From assembly GCF_001426925.1 (NCBI RefSeq), contig NZ_LMFR01000004.1, forward strand, positions 1 to 64,000: DNA of 64,000 nucleotides. Direction: 5' to 3'. A program made the position numbers and the translations under genes. Positions 34,688 to 46,353 of this stretch are shown here, in pieces (position 1 is the stretch's first letter; the number at the start of each line of letters is the position of its first letter). The notes below the pieces were generated by a model. It made no database searches and had not been told where the DNA came from. It worked only from the letters and a program-made list of their open reading frames with translations. Origin of the DNA: Microbacterium sp. Root53 (GTDB taxonomy: Bacteria; Actinomycetota; Actinomycetes; Actinomycetales; Microbacteriaceae).

Positions 34688-35293
34688 TCAGGACGCCGAG
34701 TGCGCGTCCTCGGGGCCGTAGAGGTCGTCCAGCAGCGCGAGGCCGCGCTCGGCCCACGCGATCTCGGTGCGCGCGCGGTCGACCAGCCCCTCGTAGCCGA
34801 AGCGCTTGAACGCGACCGTGCGGTCGTGGTCGTGCTCCGGCATGGCGGCGAGGCGGCGCACGAGCATGGGGTTGATGCGCGCGTCGATGCGGCCGAGCTC
34901 GGCCTCCCACTGCTCCAGCTCGCCGCGCCAGTGCCGGATGTGGTCCTCGAGGAACGCGCGCGCGGCGTCCGGTGAGGCGGCCTCCAGGTAGGCGGCCTTC
35001 AGGTTCGCGGGCTCGCGCACGCGGGCGTAGGGGAGCGGCTCCTCCATCCAGCGGATGTAGGCCCGGTCGCCCTCCGCGGTGAGGTGATAGACGCGGCGCG
35101 TGCCGCGCTCGCCGCGGGTCTGGTCCTCGCCGACCACGAGGCCCTCGGCCTCCATCTTGCGCAGCTCGGGGTAGATCTGGCTGTCGGGCGCGTGCCAGAG
35201 ATGGCCCACCGACACCTGGAACTGCTTCTGCAGGTCGTAACCCGACAGCGGTCCGACGCGCAGAAGCGCCATCAGCGCGTATCGAAGGCTCAT
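34688..35293 (-). CDS. PadR-family regulator
   Basis: The 201-residue product has the PadR winged helix (L-R-Y-A-L-M-A-L-L, L-S-G-Y-D-L-Q-K-Q-F, D-S-Q-I-Y-P-E-L-R-K-M-E) and the alpha-helical Vir_act_alpha_C dimerisation domain. PadR proteins classically respond to phenolic acids. It lies immediately upstream (in transcription order, downstream on the map) of the O-demethylase operon, with a terminator between, so it could sense methoxylated aromatics, but no operator is visible. Confidence 0.88.
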   Translation of the reverse strand: MSLRYALMALLRVGPLSGYDLQKQFQVSVGHLWHAPDSQIYPELRKMEAEGLVVGEDQTRGERGTRRVYHLTAEGDRAYIRWMEEPLPYARVREPANLKAAYLEAASPDAARAFLEDHIRHWRGELEQWEAELGRIDARINPMLVRRLAAMPEHDHDRTVAFKRFGYEGLVDRARTEIAWAERGLALLDDLYGPEDAHSAS

Positions 35294-35332
35294 GCGTTCA
35301 TCCCCCTGTCGTGTCCTCCCGTTGTATCGGAC

Positions 35333-35366
35333 GCGGGGCCCGGTCGGCGAACCGACCGGGCCCCGC
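35333..35366 (-). terminator. terminator of the O-demethylase operon
   Basis: A 15-base perfect stem, 35333-35347 with 35352-35366, around a CGAA loop. It lies just past the ligM-like stop on the minus strand. Confidence 0.88.
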
Positions 35367-35374
35367 GCGACGGA

Positions 35375-38561
<3,187 letters not shown>

Positions 38562-38671
38562 GGGATCGGTCCTTCCGCTCCGGTGCGCGCCATCGCGCAT
38601 CCGTGACGGACTTTACCTATGGCGATAGGGAATGTCCATAGGTCGTCTCGCCGCCTGAGTGCGACGGCGCG

Positions 38672-39877
38672 TCAGCGCTCGAAGACGCGGCGGTCGCGAC
38701 CGACCAGGATGCCCAGGATCGCCTGGGTCGCCAGGATCGCGGCGAGGAACAGCATCGGAGCGGTCCAGCCGCCCGTCGCCGTGTGGAGCAGGCCGAAGGC
38801 GATGGGCGGGAGAGCGGCGAAGGCGTAGCCGACCGACTGCGCCATGCCCGACAGGGCCGACGCGGTGTGGTGGTCCCGCGAGCGCGAGGCCATGAGCGTG
38901 AACGACATCGCGAGGGACGCGCCGCTCGTGAGGCCGGCGAGCACGCTCCACGCGAGGATGCCGTCCGGCGCCAGCAGGAACCCCGCGACGCCGACGATCG
39001 CCAGGGCGGGAAGCAGCGCCGGCGCCCACCGCTCGAGGCGTCCGCGCAGGGCGAGCGGCAGCGCGAGCGAGCTGACCACGCCGGCGAGCTGGTAGACCAT
39101 GACGTCCACGCCGGACTGGGCCTCGCCACGGCCGATCGACAGCGCGAACGGCGCGAGCCACGTCAGCAGCACGTAGAAGTGCGAGGCCTGGACCCCGAAG
39201 TACATCCCGACCTGCCACGCGACGCGATCGCGCCAGACCGTCTCTCGACGGGCGTCGTGCGGGCGCGCCGCGGCGGCGCCGTGCCCGGCGCGGCGGTGGT
39301 GGGCGAGCCAGAGACCGAGCGCGATGGGCAGCGTCGCGCACACCGCGATCAGCGCGACCCGCCAGCCCCACGGCTCGGCGCCGGTGCGGACGTGCGAGAT
39401 CGGCACGACCACGCCGGACGCGAGCGCGCCGCACCCGGCGAGCAGGGCCGTGTAGAGCCCGGTCACCGCCGGGACGCGCGTGCCGAAGGCGCGCTTCACG
39501 ATCGCGGGGACGAGCACGTTGACGGCGGCGAGGGCGACGCCGATCACGGCCGAGCCGATCCAGAGGCCCGCGAGCGGGCCGGGCAGAGACCGGATGACGG
39601 TGCCCGCCGCGAGCAGCGTCAGCGCGAGCGTCATGACGCGGTTGATGCCGAACCGCTGCGAGGCGGAGTGGGCCAGCGGCGAGCACAGCGCCCACGCGAT
39701 CAGCGGCACCGAGGTGAGGCCGCTCAGCGGCGCGATCGGCACGCCGGTGTCGGCGGTCATCTGCTCGAGCAGCGGGCCGATGCCCGTGATCGTGGAGCGC
39801 ATGTTCACCGCGACCAGGCAGAGCGTGAGCAGCAGGAACCCGGTCCGGACCCCTCGAACCCGCGCGTCGACGCTCAC
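38672..39877 (-). CDS. MFS transporter, CynX/NimT-like
   Basis: A protein of about 400 residues with twelve helices. The first membrane segment (F-L-L-L-T-L-C-L-V-A-V-N-M-R-S-T-I-T-G-I-G-P-L-L) with N-M-R is characteristic of the cyanate/nitroimidazole branch of the major facilitator superfamily. GTG 39877 lies eight bases after TAGAGT and suits a leaderless start; an ATG at 39904 abuts a dispersed repeat and lacks a ribosome site. Its position inside the demethylation region suggests aromatic-acid traffic, but that is only contextual. Confidence 0.8.
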   Translation of the reverse strand: MSVDARVRGVRTGFLLLTLCLVAVNMRSTITGIGPLLEQMTADTGVPIAPLSGLTSVPLIAWALCSPLAHSASQRFGINRVMTLALTLLAAGTVIRSLPGPLAGLWIGSAVIGVALAAVNVLVPAIVKRAFGTRVPAVTGLYTALLAGCGALASGVVVPISHVRTGAEPWGWRVALIAVCATLPIALGLWLAHHRRAGHGAAAARPHDARRETVWRDRVAWQVGMYFGVQASHFYVLLTWLAPFALSIGRGEAQSGVDVMVYQLAGVVSSLALPLALRGRLERWAPALLPALAIVGVAGFLLAPDGILAWSVLAGLTSGASLAMSFTLMASRSRDHHTASALSGMAQSVGYAFAALPPIAFGLLHTATGGWTAPMLFLAAILATQAILGILVGRDRRVFER

Positions 39878-39906
39878 GAGGCGTGACTCTATCGCGGTGC
39901 CCATCG

Positions 39907-40065
39907 GCTTCGGCTCGCTCCGCTCGCTCAGCGACCGAGAGCAACCCCCCGGTCGTTGAGCGGAGGCGAGGAACGAGCCGGAGTCGAAGCGCGGCCGGAT
40001 CATCCCGGCCGGCCGGGGAGGATCAGCCCGTTTCGACTCCGCTTCGCTCCGCTCAACGACCGGCA
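39907..40065. repeat. GTTTCGACTC repeat cluster
   Basis: Two arms of the dispersed family: 39907-39989 (CGCTCGCTCAGCGACCGAG ... GGTCGTTGAGCGGAGGCGAG) and 40029-40065 (TTTCGACTCCGCTTCGCTCC). They lie between the MFS start and the second purU stop. Confidence 0.85.
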
Positions 40066-40108
40066 GCAACCATGGTCACCGACCGTCGTGCGAGGGAAGC
40101 GACCGCTC

Positions 40109-40978
<870 letters not shown>

Positions 40979-41132
40979 CCGACGATGGTATCGCCGCGGG
41001 GCGTCCGATCCGTGCCGTGGATACCCCGCCCCCGTTCCTGGGAATCTCCCGAAGGCTGGGACCTTCTTGCGTGACTTCCGCGGAAAGTCAAGACCCTGTG
41101 GTCCGCTCGCGACGGTTGGCTACGTTTGGGCC

Positions 41133-41927
41133 ATGTCAACCGCAACCATTCGCGAGATCGCCCCGACCACCGTGGACGCCGACGGAATGCTGTCGCGGAC
41201 CATGCGCATCCTGGGCTGCTTCACGGCCGATGAGCCGGAGTTGTCCGCGTCCCGGCTGGGCGTGCTGACGGGGCTGTCCTCGTCCACGCTGCACCGGATC
41301 CTGGCCCAGATGCTCGAGCTCGGGCTGCTCGCCCGCACGCCCGGTCGCCGCTACGCGATCGGCGCGCGCCTGTGGGAGCTCGGGGAGCTCTCGCCCCTGG
41401 CCCTGCGGCTGCGCGAGACCGCGCTGCCGTTCATGTCGCGCCTGTACGAGGTGACCGGCGAGAACGTGCACCTCGCGGTGCTGGACGGCCCGTCGCCGGA
41501 GCGCGCGACGGCGCTGTACGTCGGGCGCCTCACCGGCCGCACTTCGATCCCGACGCTGAGCCGGATGGGCGGCCGCCAGCCGCTGCACACCACCGGCGTC
41601 GGCAAGGCGCTGCTGGCCACGCAGAGCCGGGAGTGGCTCGACCGCTTCCTGTCGCGCCCGCTGGATCGCGAGACCACCCACTCGATCACGGACCCCGAGG
41701 CGGTCCGCGCCGAGATCGACCGCGCGCGGATGCGCGGCTACGCCACGACGCGCGAGGAGATGACGCTGGGCAACGTCTCGGTCGCGGCCCCCGTGGGCAC
41801 GGTGGCGGGGCTGCCGCCCACCGCGATCGGCGTCGTGACGCGCATCGAGGGCGCCGACGTGCGCCGCCTGGGCGCGCTCGTCGTGCAGACGGCGTCGGAG
41901 CTCGGACGCGCGCTCCGCGCGGCGTGA
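41133..41927 (+). CDS. IclR-family regulator of the pca operon
   Basis: The 264-residue product has an N-terminal winged helix (L-S-R-T-M-R-I-L-G-C-F, S-S-S-T-L-H-R-I-L-A-Q-M-L-E, residues about 20-65). The IclR ligand-binding domain has L-H-T-T-G-V-G-K-A-L-L-A near 150 and A-A-P-V-G-T-V-A-G near 220. PcaR/PcaU-type IclR proteins control protocatechuate genes in response to protocatechuate or 3-oxoadipate. TACGTT lies seven bases before ATG, suggesting a leaderless transcript. It is followed by a perfect palindrome and pcaH. Confidence 0.87.
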   Translation: MSTATIREIAPTTVDADGMLSRTMRILGCFTADEPELSASRLGVLTGLSSSTLHRILAQMLELGLLARTPGRRYAIGARLWELGELSPLALRLRETALPFMSRLYEVTGENVHLAVLDGPSPERATALYVGRLTGRTSIPTLSRMGGRQPLHTTGVGKALLATQSREWLDRFLSRPLDRETTHSITDPEAVRAEIDRARMRGYATTREEMTLGNVSVAAPVGTVAGLPPTAIGVVTRIEGADVRRLGALVVQTASELGRALRAA

Positions 41928-41938
41928 GGGGCTTTAAT

Positions 41939-41953
41939 TCTCACTGAGTGAGA
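41939..41953. promoter_or_regulatory. palindromic operator upstream of pcaH
   Basis: TCTCACTGAGTGAGA is a perfect 15-base palindrome between the IclR-type gene stop and pcaH. Size and position fit an IclR-family operator, although it differs in sequence from the one upstream of pcaI. Confidence 0.6.
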
Positions 41954-42018
41954 GAACCGGGCGCCGTGCTCCGCGCCCGGTGTCAGCCTGGTGACTCCCG
42001 CACGTCGAAGGAGACGCC

Positions 42019-42840
42019 ATGACCGACACCGCCCCGCAGGCGGCCGCTCCGGAGTCGCTTCTCAGGTCGCACGACTTCCCGCCCCAGTCGCAGATCACCG
42101 CCGAGATCGAGCAGCTGCACGCCGAGTACGCGCAGCGCGTCGCGGGCGGCGAGGACCTGCCGCGCACCGTCCGCGACTTCGCCCCGTACCGCTCGAGCAT
42201 CCTGCGCCACCCCACGAAGAACCCGCGCCTGGTCGACCCGGAGACGATCGAGCTGCACTCGCCGGCGTTCGGCCAGCGCGACGTCGCGGCGATCGAGTCG
42301 GACCTGACCCTGCAGCACAGCGGCGAGCCGCTGGGCGAGCGGATGACCGTCACCGGACGGCTGCTCGACGGCTGGGGCCGCCCCATCCGCAACCAGCTGA
42401 TCGAGATCTGGCAGGCCAACGCCGCGGGCCGGTACATCCACCAGCGCGATCAGCACCCGGCGCCGCTGGACCCGAACTTCACGGGCGCGGGCCGCACGAT
42501 CACGAACGACGCGGGCGAGTACACCTTCACGACGATCAAGCCGGGCGCCTACCCGTGGAAGAACCACGTCAACGCGTGGCGCCCCGCCCACATCCACTTC
42601 TCGGTGTTCGGCTCGGGCTTCACGCAGCGCATCATCACACAGATGTACTTCCCGGGCGACCCGCTGTTCCCGCTCGATCCGATCTACAACTCGATCCGCG
42701 ACCAGAAGGACCGCGACCGCCTGATCGCCACGTACGACCACGACCTCACGGTGCCCGAGTTCTCGATGGGCTACCGCTGGGACATCGTGGTGGACGGCCC
42801 GGATGCGACCTGGTTCGAGCCCGAGGAGGGGGAGCACTGA
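42019..42840 (+). CDS. pcaH: protocatechuate 3,4-dioxygenase beta subunit
   Basis: The 273-residue intradiol dioxygenase subunit carries the iron-binding region: R-N-Q-L-I-E-I-W-Q-A-N-A-A-G-R-Y near residue 120, Y-P-W-K-N near 178, and W-R-P-A-H-I-H-F-S-V near 188, holding Tyr and His ligands. It opens the protocatechuate ring between the hydroxyls to give 3-carboxymuconate. GAAGGAG lies six bases before ATG. First gene of pcaHGBDC; TGATG coupling with pcaG. Confidence 0.95.
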   Translation: MTDTAPQAAAPESLLRSHDFPPQSQITAEIEQLHAEYAQRVAGGEDLPRTVRDFAPYRSSILRHPTKNPRLVDPETIELHSPAFGQRDVAAIESDLTLQHSGEPLGERMTVTGRLLDGWGRPIRNQLIEIWQANAAGRYIHQRDQHPAPLDPNFTGAGRTITNDAGEYTFTTIKPGAYPWKNHVNAWRPAHIHFSVFGSGFTQRIITQMYFPGDPLFPLDPIYNSIRDQKDRDRLIATYDHDLTVPEFSMGYRWDIVVDGPDATWFEPEEGEH

Positions 42841-43400
42841 TGCGCGGCGACAAGACGCTGGAGCCGACCGCGGGCCAGACGATCGGCCCGTTCTTCAAGT
42901 TCGGGCTCGAGTACGAGCGGATGAACGAGGTCGCGTTCCCGCACAGCCCGGGCGCGATCGTCCTGTCCGGAGCCGTGTACGACGGCGCGGGCGCGCCGAT
43001 CCCGGATGCCGTGGTCGAGATCTTCGGCGCGGATGCCGACGGCACGGTCCCGAACGCGCGCGGCACGCTGCACCGCGACGGGTACTCGTTCACGGGCTTC
43101 GGGCGCGCCATGACGACCGACGACGGGCGCTTCCACTTCTGGACGCGCGACCCCGGCCCCGTCGACGGCAAGGCGCCGTTCTTCGCCGCGATCGTCTACG
43201 CGCGCGGGCTGCCGGACAAGCTGCACACCCGCATCTACCTGCCGGAGCACGAGGAGCTGCGGGCCGCGGATCCGTTCCTGTCGGGGCTGACCGAGACCGA
43301 GCGCGCGTCGCTCATCGCGGAGCGCACACCCGAGGGATACCTTCGCCACGACATCCACCTGCAGGGCGACAAGGAGACCGCCTTCATTGCCTTCGGATAG
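42840..43400 (+). CDS. pcaG: protocatechuate 3,4-dioxygenase alpha subunit
   Basis: The 186-residue subunit has T-A-G-Q-T-I-G-P-F-F near the N-terminus and the G-A-P-I-P-D-A-V-V-E-I-F-G-A-D motif near residue 48. F-F-A-A-I-V-Y-A-R-G-L-P-D-K-L-H-T-R-I-Y lies near 125. It lacks the full iron site, as expected of the alpha chain, and forms the heterodimer with PcaH. Overlaps pcaH by one base. Confidence 0.95.
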   Translation: MRGDKTLEPTAGQTIGPFFKFGLEYERMNEVAFPHSPGAIVLSGAVYDGAGAPIPDAVVEIFGADADGTVPNARGTLHRDGYSFTGFGRAMTTDDGRFHFWTRDPGPVDGKAPFFAAIVYARGLPDKLHTRIYLPEHEELRAADPFLSGLTETERASLIAERTPEGYLRHDIHLQGDKETAFIAFG

Positions 43401-43407
43401 GAGTGCA

Positions 43408-44931
43408 TTGCCTTCTGACGCGTCGGGGTTCGATCTCGGGCTGCTGTCGCCGGTGACCGCCGGCCATGAGGGGCCGGTGTCGGACGATGCGGTGCTGGCC
43501 GCGCTGGTGGAAGCCGAGGCGGCGCTGGTCGAGGCGTACGGCGCGGTCGGCGGGCTGGACGACGTGCCCGATCGCGGCGCCGTGCTGACCGAGGTGCGGG
43601 CTCTGGGCGCCGCCCCGATGGACGTCCGGGAGCTCGCGCTCGCCGGGGTGGCGGGAGGCAACCCCGTCATCCCGCTCGTGAAGCGGCTCAGGGCCGTCGC
43701 CGGGCCGGCCGTGCGCCCGTGGGTGCATCGCGGCGCGACGAGTCAGGACATCCTGGACACCGCGCTGATGATCGTCGCGAAGGATGCCGTCGGCACCGTG
43801 CTGGGGCGGCTGGACGTCGCGATCGACGCGCTCGGTCGCTTCGCCCGGGAGCACCGCGACGAGGTCGCCGCCGCGCGCACGCTCACGCAGCACGCCGTTC
43901 CGACCACGGTCGGACTGCGCGCGGCCACCTGGCAGCGCGGCGTGCGTCGCGCCCGGGCGCGCCTCGCCGACGCGCGCGACGCGCTGCCCGCGCAGCTCGG
44001 CGGGGCGGGCGGCACGCTGGCGTCGTTCGTCCAGATCCTCGGCGCGGAGCGCGCCGCGCGGCTCCCGGCCGCCTACGCCGACGCCACCGGGCTCGCCGCG
44101 CCGGACGCCCCGTGGCACACGACCCGCTGGCCCGTCACGGAGCTCGGCGACGCGCTCGTCCAGACGCTGGACGCCCTGGGCGTGCTCTCGGCGGACGTCG
44201 CGACCCTGTCGCGCACCGAGATCGGCGAGCTCGCCGAGGGCACGGGCGGCGGATCCTCCGCCATGCCGCAGAAGCAGAACCCCGCACGCTCCGTCCTGAT
44301 CCGGTCGGCCGGGATGCGTGCGCCGCACCTGGGAGCGACGCTGCACACCGCGGCGGCGCTCGCCGTGGACGAGCGCCCCGACGGCGCCTGGCACGCCGAG
44401 TGGCCCGCGCTGCGCGAGCTGCTGCGCCTCGCGGTCGGCGCGTCCGCGCACGCCGCCGACCTGGCCGAGGGCCTGCGCGCGGACGCGACCGCGGTCGCGC
44501 GCAACCTCGCCGCCACGCGCGGCCTGATCGTCTCCGAGCGGCTGTCGATCGTGCTCGGACCGATCCTCGGCGCCGAGAAGGTGGCCGAGATCGTGCGCGC
44601 CGCCGGGCTCGGCGGCGACCTCGGACTGCTCGTCCACGGCGCCCTCGAGGCCGCGGACGCCACCGTGCCCGAGGGGCTCGACGACCTGCTGGACCCCGCG
44701 GGCTACACGGGCCTCGCGGGCCGCCTCGTCGACGGCGGGCCGGGTCACGCGGCGGCGCACGACGCGCCTCACGCCGCCCCGCCCCTGGACCCGGCCGCCG
44801 AGGTGCCGGGACCGTACGATCCGTTCGACGACGGGTCGCGCCTGCCCGAGCCGCGCGACACGAAGCGCGGATTCGATCCGTTCGATGAGCTGTTCGGCGA
44901 CGCCTCGCGCGCCGGAGAGGACGACCGATGA
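43408..44931 (+). CDS. pcaB: 3-carboxy-cis,cis-muconate cycloisomerase
   Basis: A 507-residue member of the fumarase/adenylosuccinate lyase superfamily, with W-V-H-R-G-A-T-S-Q-D-I-L-D-T near residue 105 and the signature G-G-G-S-S-A-M-P-Q-K-Q-N-P near 285. It lactonises 3-carboxymuconate to 4-carboxymuconolactone. The C-terminal 50 residues (D-P-F-D-D-G...) are longer than in most relatives. TTG 43408 is chosen because AGGAG lies six bases upstream, right after the pcaG stop. ATGA overlap with pcaD. Confidence 0.92.
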   Translation: MPSDASGFDLGLLSPVTAGHEGPVSDDAVLAALVEAEAALVEAYGAVGGLDDVPDRGAVLTEVRALGAAPMDVRELALAGVAGGNPVIPLVKRLRAVAGPAVRPWVHRGATSQDILDTALMIVAKDAVGTVLGRLDVAIDALGRFAREHRDEVAAARTLTQHAVPTTVGLRAATWQRGVRRARARLADARDALPAQLGGAGGTLASFVQILGAERAARLPAAYADATGLAAPDAPWHTTRWPVTELGDALVQTLDALGVLSADVATLSRTEIGELAEGTGGGSSAMPQKQNPARSVLIRSAGMRAPHLGATLHTAAALAVDERPDGAWHAEWPALRELLRLAVGASAHAADLAEGLRADATAVARNLAATRGLIVSERLSIVLGPILGAEKVAEIVRAAGLGGDLGLLVHGALEAADATVPEGLDDLLDPAGYTGLAGRLVDGGPGHAAAHDAPHAAPPLDPAAEVPGPYDPFDDGSRLPEPRDTKRGFDPFDELFGDASRAGEDDR

Positions 44932-45701
44932 CCCAGCCCGCTCTGACCTTCACCGCGCCCGCCGGGCCCGACGGCGCGCCCCTGCTCGTGCTGGGGCCCT
45001 CGCTCGGCACGTCGGGCATCCTGTGGGAGGACGTGATCCCCCACCTGACCGCCCGCTTCCGCGTCACCTGCTGGGACCTGCCCGGCCACGGCGCGTCGAG
45101 GCCGGCGACCGAGCCGTTCACGGTCGGCGAGCTGGCCGACGCAGTGGCCGACGGCATCCGGGAGTTCGGCGCCCCCGCGCTCTACGCCGGGGTCTCGCTC
45201 GGCGGCGCGACCGGTCTCGAGCTGCTGGTGCGCCATCCGGACGTCGTGAGCGCCGCCGCCATCGTGTGCGCCTCGCCGAAGTTCGGGGAGCCCGAGATGT
45301 GGGCCGAGCGCGCGGCGCAGGTGCGCGCGCAGGGCACCGCATCGCTCGTGGTCGGCGCGGCGCAGCGCTGGTTCGCGCCCGGCTCGATCGAGCGCCGCCC
45401 GGTGCTCACGGGACGCCTGCTCCACAGCTTGCGCGACGCGGACGACGGCAGCTACGCGCTGTGCTGCGACGCGATCGCGCAGTACGACGTGTCCTCGCGG
45501 CTGGGGGAGATCGCGACTCCGGTCCTCGCCGTCTACGGCGAGCACGACGGCGTCTCGCCGGAGGAGCACGCGCGCACGATCGCCGACGGCGTCCAGGACG
45601 GGCGGATGATCCGGATCGACGACGCGTCGCACCTGGCGCCGGCCGAGCGCCCCGACGAGGTCGCGCTCGTGCTGAACGACTTCTTCGGGGGGAACGCATG
45701 A
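44928..45701 (+). CDS. pcaD: 3-oxoadipate enol-lactonase
   Basis: A 257-residue alpha/beta hydrolase. The nucleophile elbow is G-V-S-L-G-G near residue 89, the acid is in Y-G-E-H-D-G-V near 206, and the histidine is in D-D-A-S-H-L near 234. It hydrolyses the enol-lactone to 3-oxoadipate. In many actinobacteria this domain is fused to PcaC as PcaL; here the two are separate but overlapping (ATGA). Confidence 0.9.
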   Translation: MTQPALTFTAPAGPDGAPLLVLGPSLGTSGILWEDVIPHLTARFRVTCWDLPGHGASRPATEPFTVGELADAVADGIREFGAPALYAGVSLGGATGLELLVRHPDVVSAAAIVCASPKFGEPEMWAERAAQVRAQGTASLVVGAAQRWFAPGSIERRPVLTGRLLHSLRDADDGSYALCCDAIAQYDVSSRLGEIATPVLAVYGEHDGVSPEEHARTIADGVQDGRMIRIDDASHLAPAERPDEVALVLNDFFGGNA

Positions 45702-46099
45702 GCCGGCCGATGGGCGAGGGCCTCAGCGACGGGGAGCGCTACGACCAGGGCATGACCGTGCGGCGCGAGGTGCTGTCGGACGCGCACGTCGACCGCGCCA
45801 CGGCGAACCAGACCGAGCTCAGCGCGGACTTCCAGGACTTCATCACCCGGGTCGCATGGGGCGACGTGTGGTCGCGCCCCGGCCTCGACCGTCGCTCCCG
45901 CTCGGTCGCCGTGCTGTCGTCCCTGATCGCGCACGGTCACCACGAGGAGCTCGCGATGCACCTGCGCGCGGCCATCCGCAACGGCCTCACGGTCGACGAG
46001 ATCCGCGAGGTCATCCTGCAGTCCGCCGTCTACTCGGGCGTCCCGGCGGCCAACACGGCCTTCCGCATCGCGAACGAGGTGTTCGGCCCCGAGGCCTGA
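45698..46099 (+). CDS. pcaC: 4-carboxymuconolactone decarboxylase
   Basis: The 133-residue protein has the CMD signatures F-Q-D-F-I-T-R-V-A-W-G-D-V-W near residue 45 and E-L-A-M-H-L-R-A-A-I-R-N-G-L-T near 85. E-V-I-L-Q-S-A-V-Y-S-G-V-P near 105 holds the catalytic Glu/His region. It decarboxylates 4-carboxymuconolactone to the enol-lactone. Last gene of the operon; a terminator follows. Confidence 0.93.
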   Translation: MSRPMGEGLSDGERYDQGMTVRREVLSDAHVDRATANQTELSADFQDFITRVAWGDVWSRPGLDRRSRSVAVLSSLIAHGHHEELAMHLRAAIRNGLTVDEIREVILQSAVYSGVPAANTAFRIANEVFGPEA

Positions 46100-46108
46100 C
46101 GGTACGAC

Positions 46109-46140
46109 GCGGCGGCCGGAGGGAGCACCCCGGCCGCCGC
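46109..46140 (+). terminator. terminator of the pca operon
   Basis: GCGGCGGCCGG (46109-46119) pairs with CCGGCCGCCGC (46130-46140), ten bases after the pcaC stop. Confidence 0.85.
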
Positions 46141-46150
46141 GCGTGTCCGA

Positions 46151-46265
46151 TCAGTACCCGACGGGGATGACGCCCGTGTCGGTCTGGTAGCCGGTGACCG
46201 GGGCGTGAGGACCGCGAGCGTCGAGTCGACGCCGTAGGGCTCGTTGCCGTGGATGCGACCCTGCA
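46151..46265 (-). pseudogene. small remnant, possibly an M14-type peptidase
   Basis: Minus-strand frames read R-I-H-G-N-E-P-Y-G-V-D-S-T-L and, after a shift, T-G-Y-Q-T-D-T-G-V-I-P-V-G-Y-stop. I-H-G-N-E-P resembles the zinc motif of M14-like deacylases or carboxypeptidases. The remnant is too short and broken for a firm call. Confidence 0.3.
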
Positions 46266-46353
46266 GTCCGGTTCCTCGGCGGGTCAAGATTTCGATATGC
46301 CGCAGAATGCGCGGACGAGCGTCGATTCTGCTGACGATCGGACGGAACCTGCG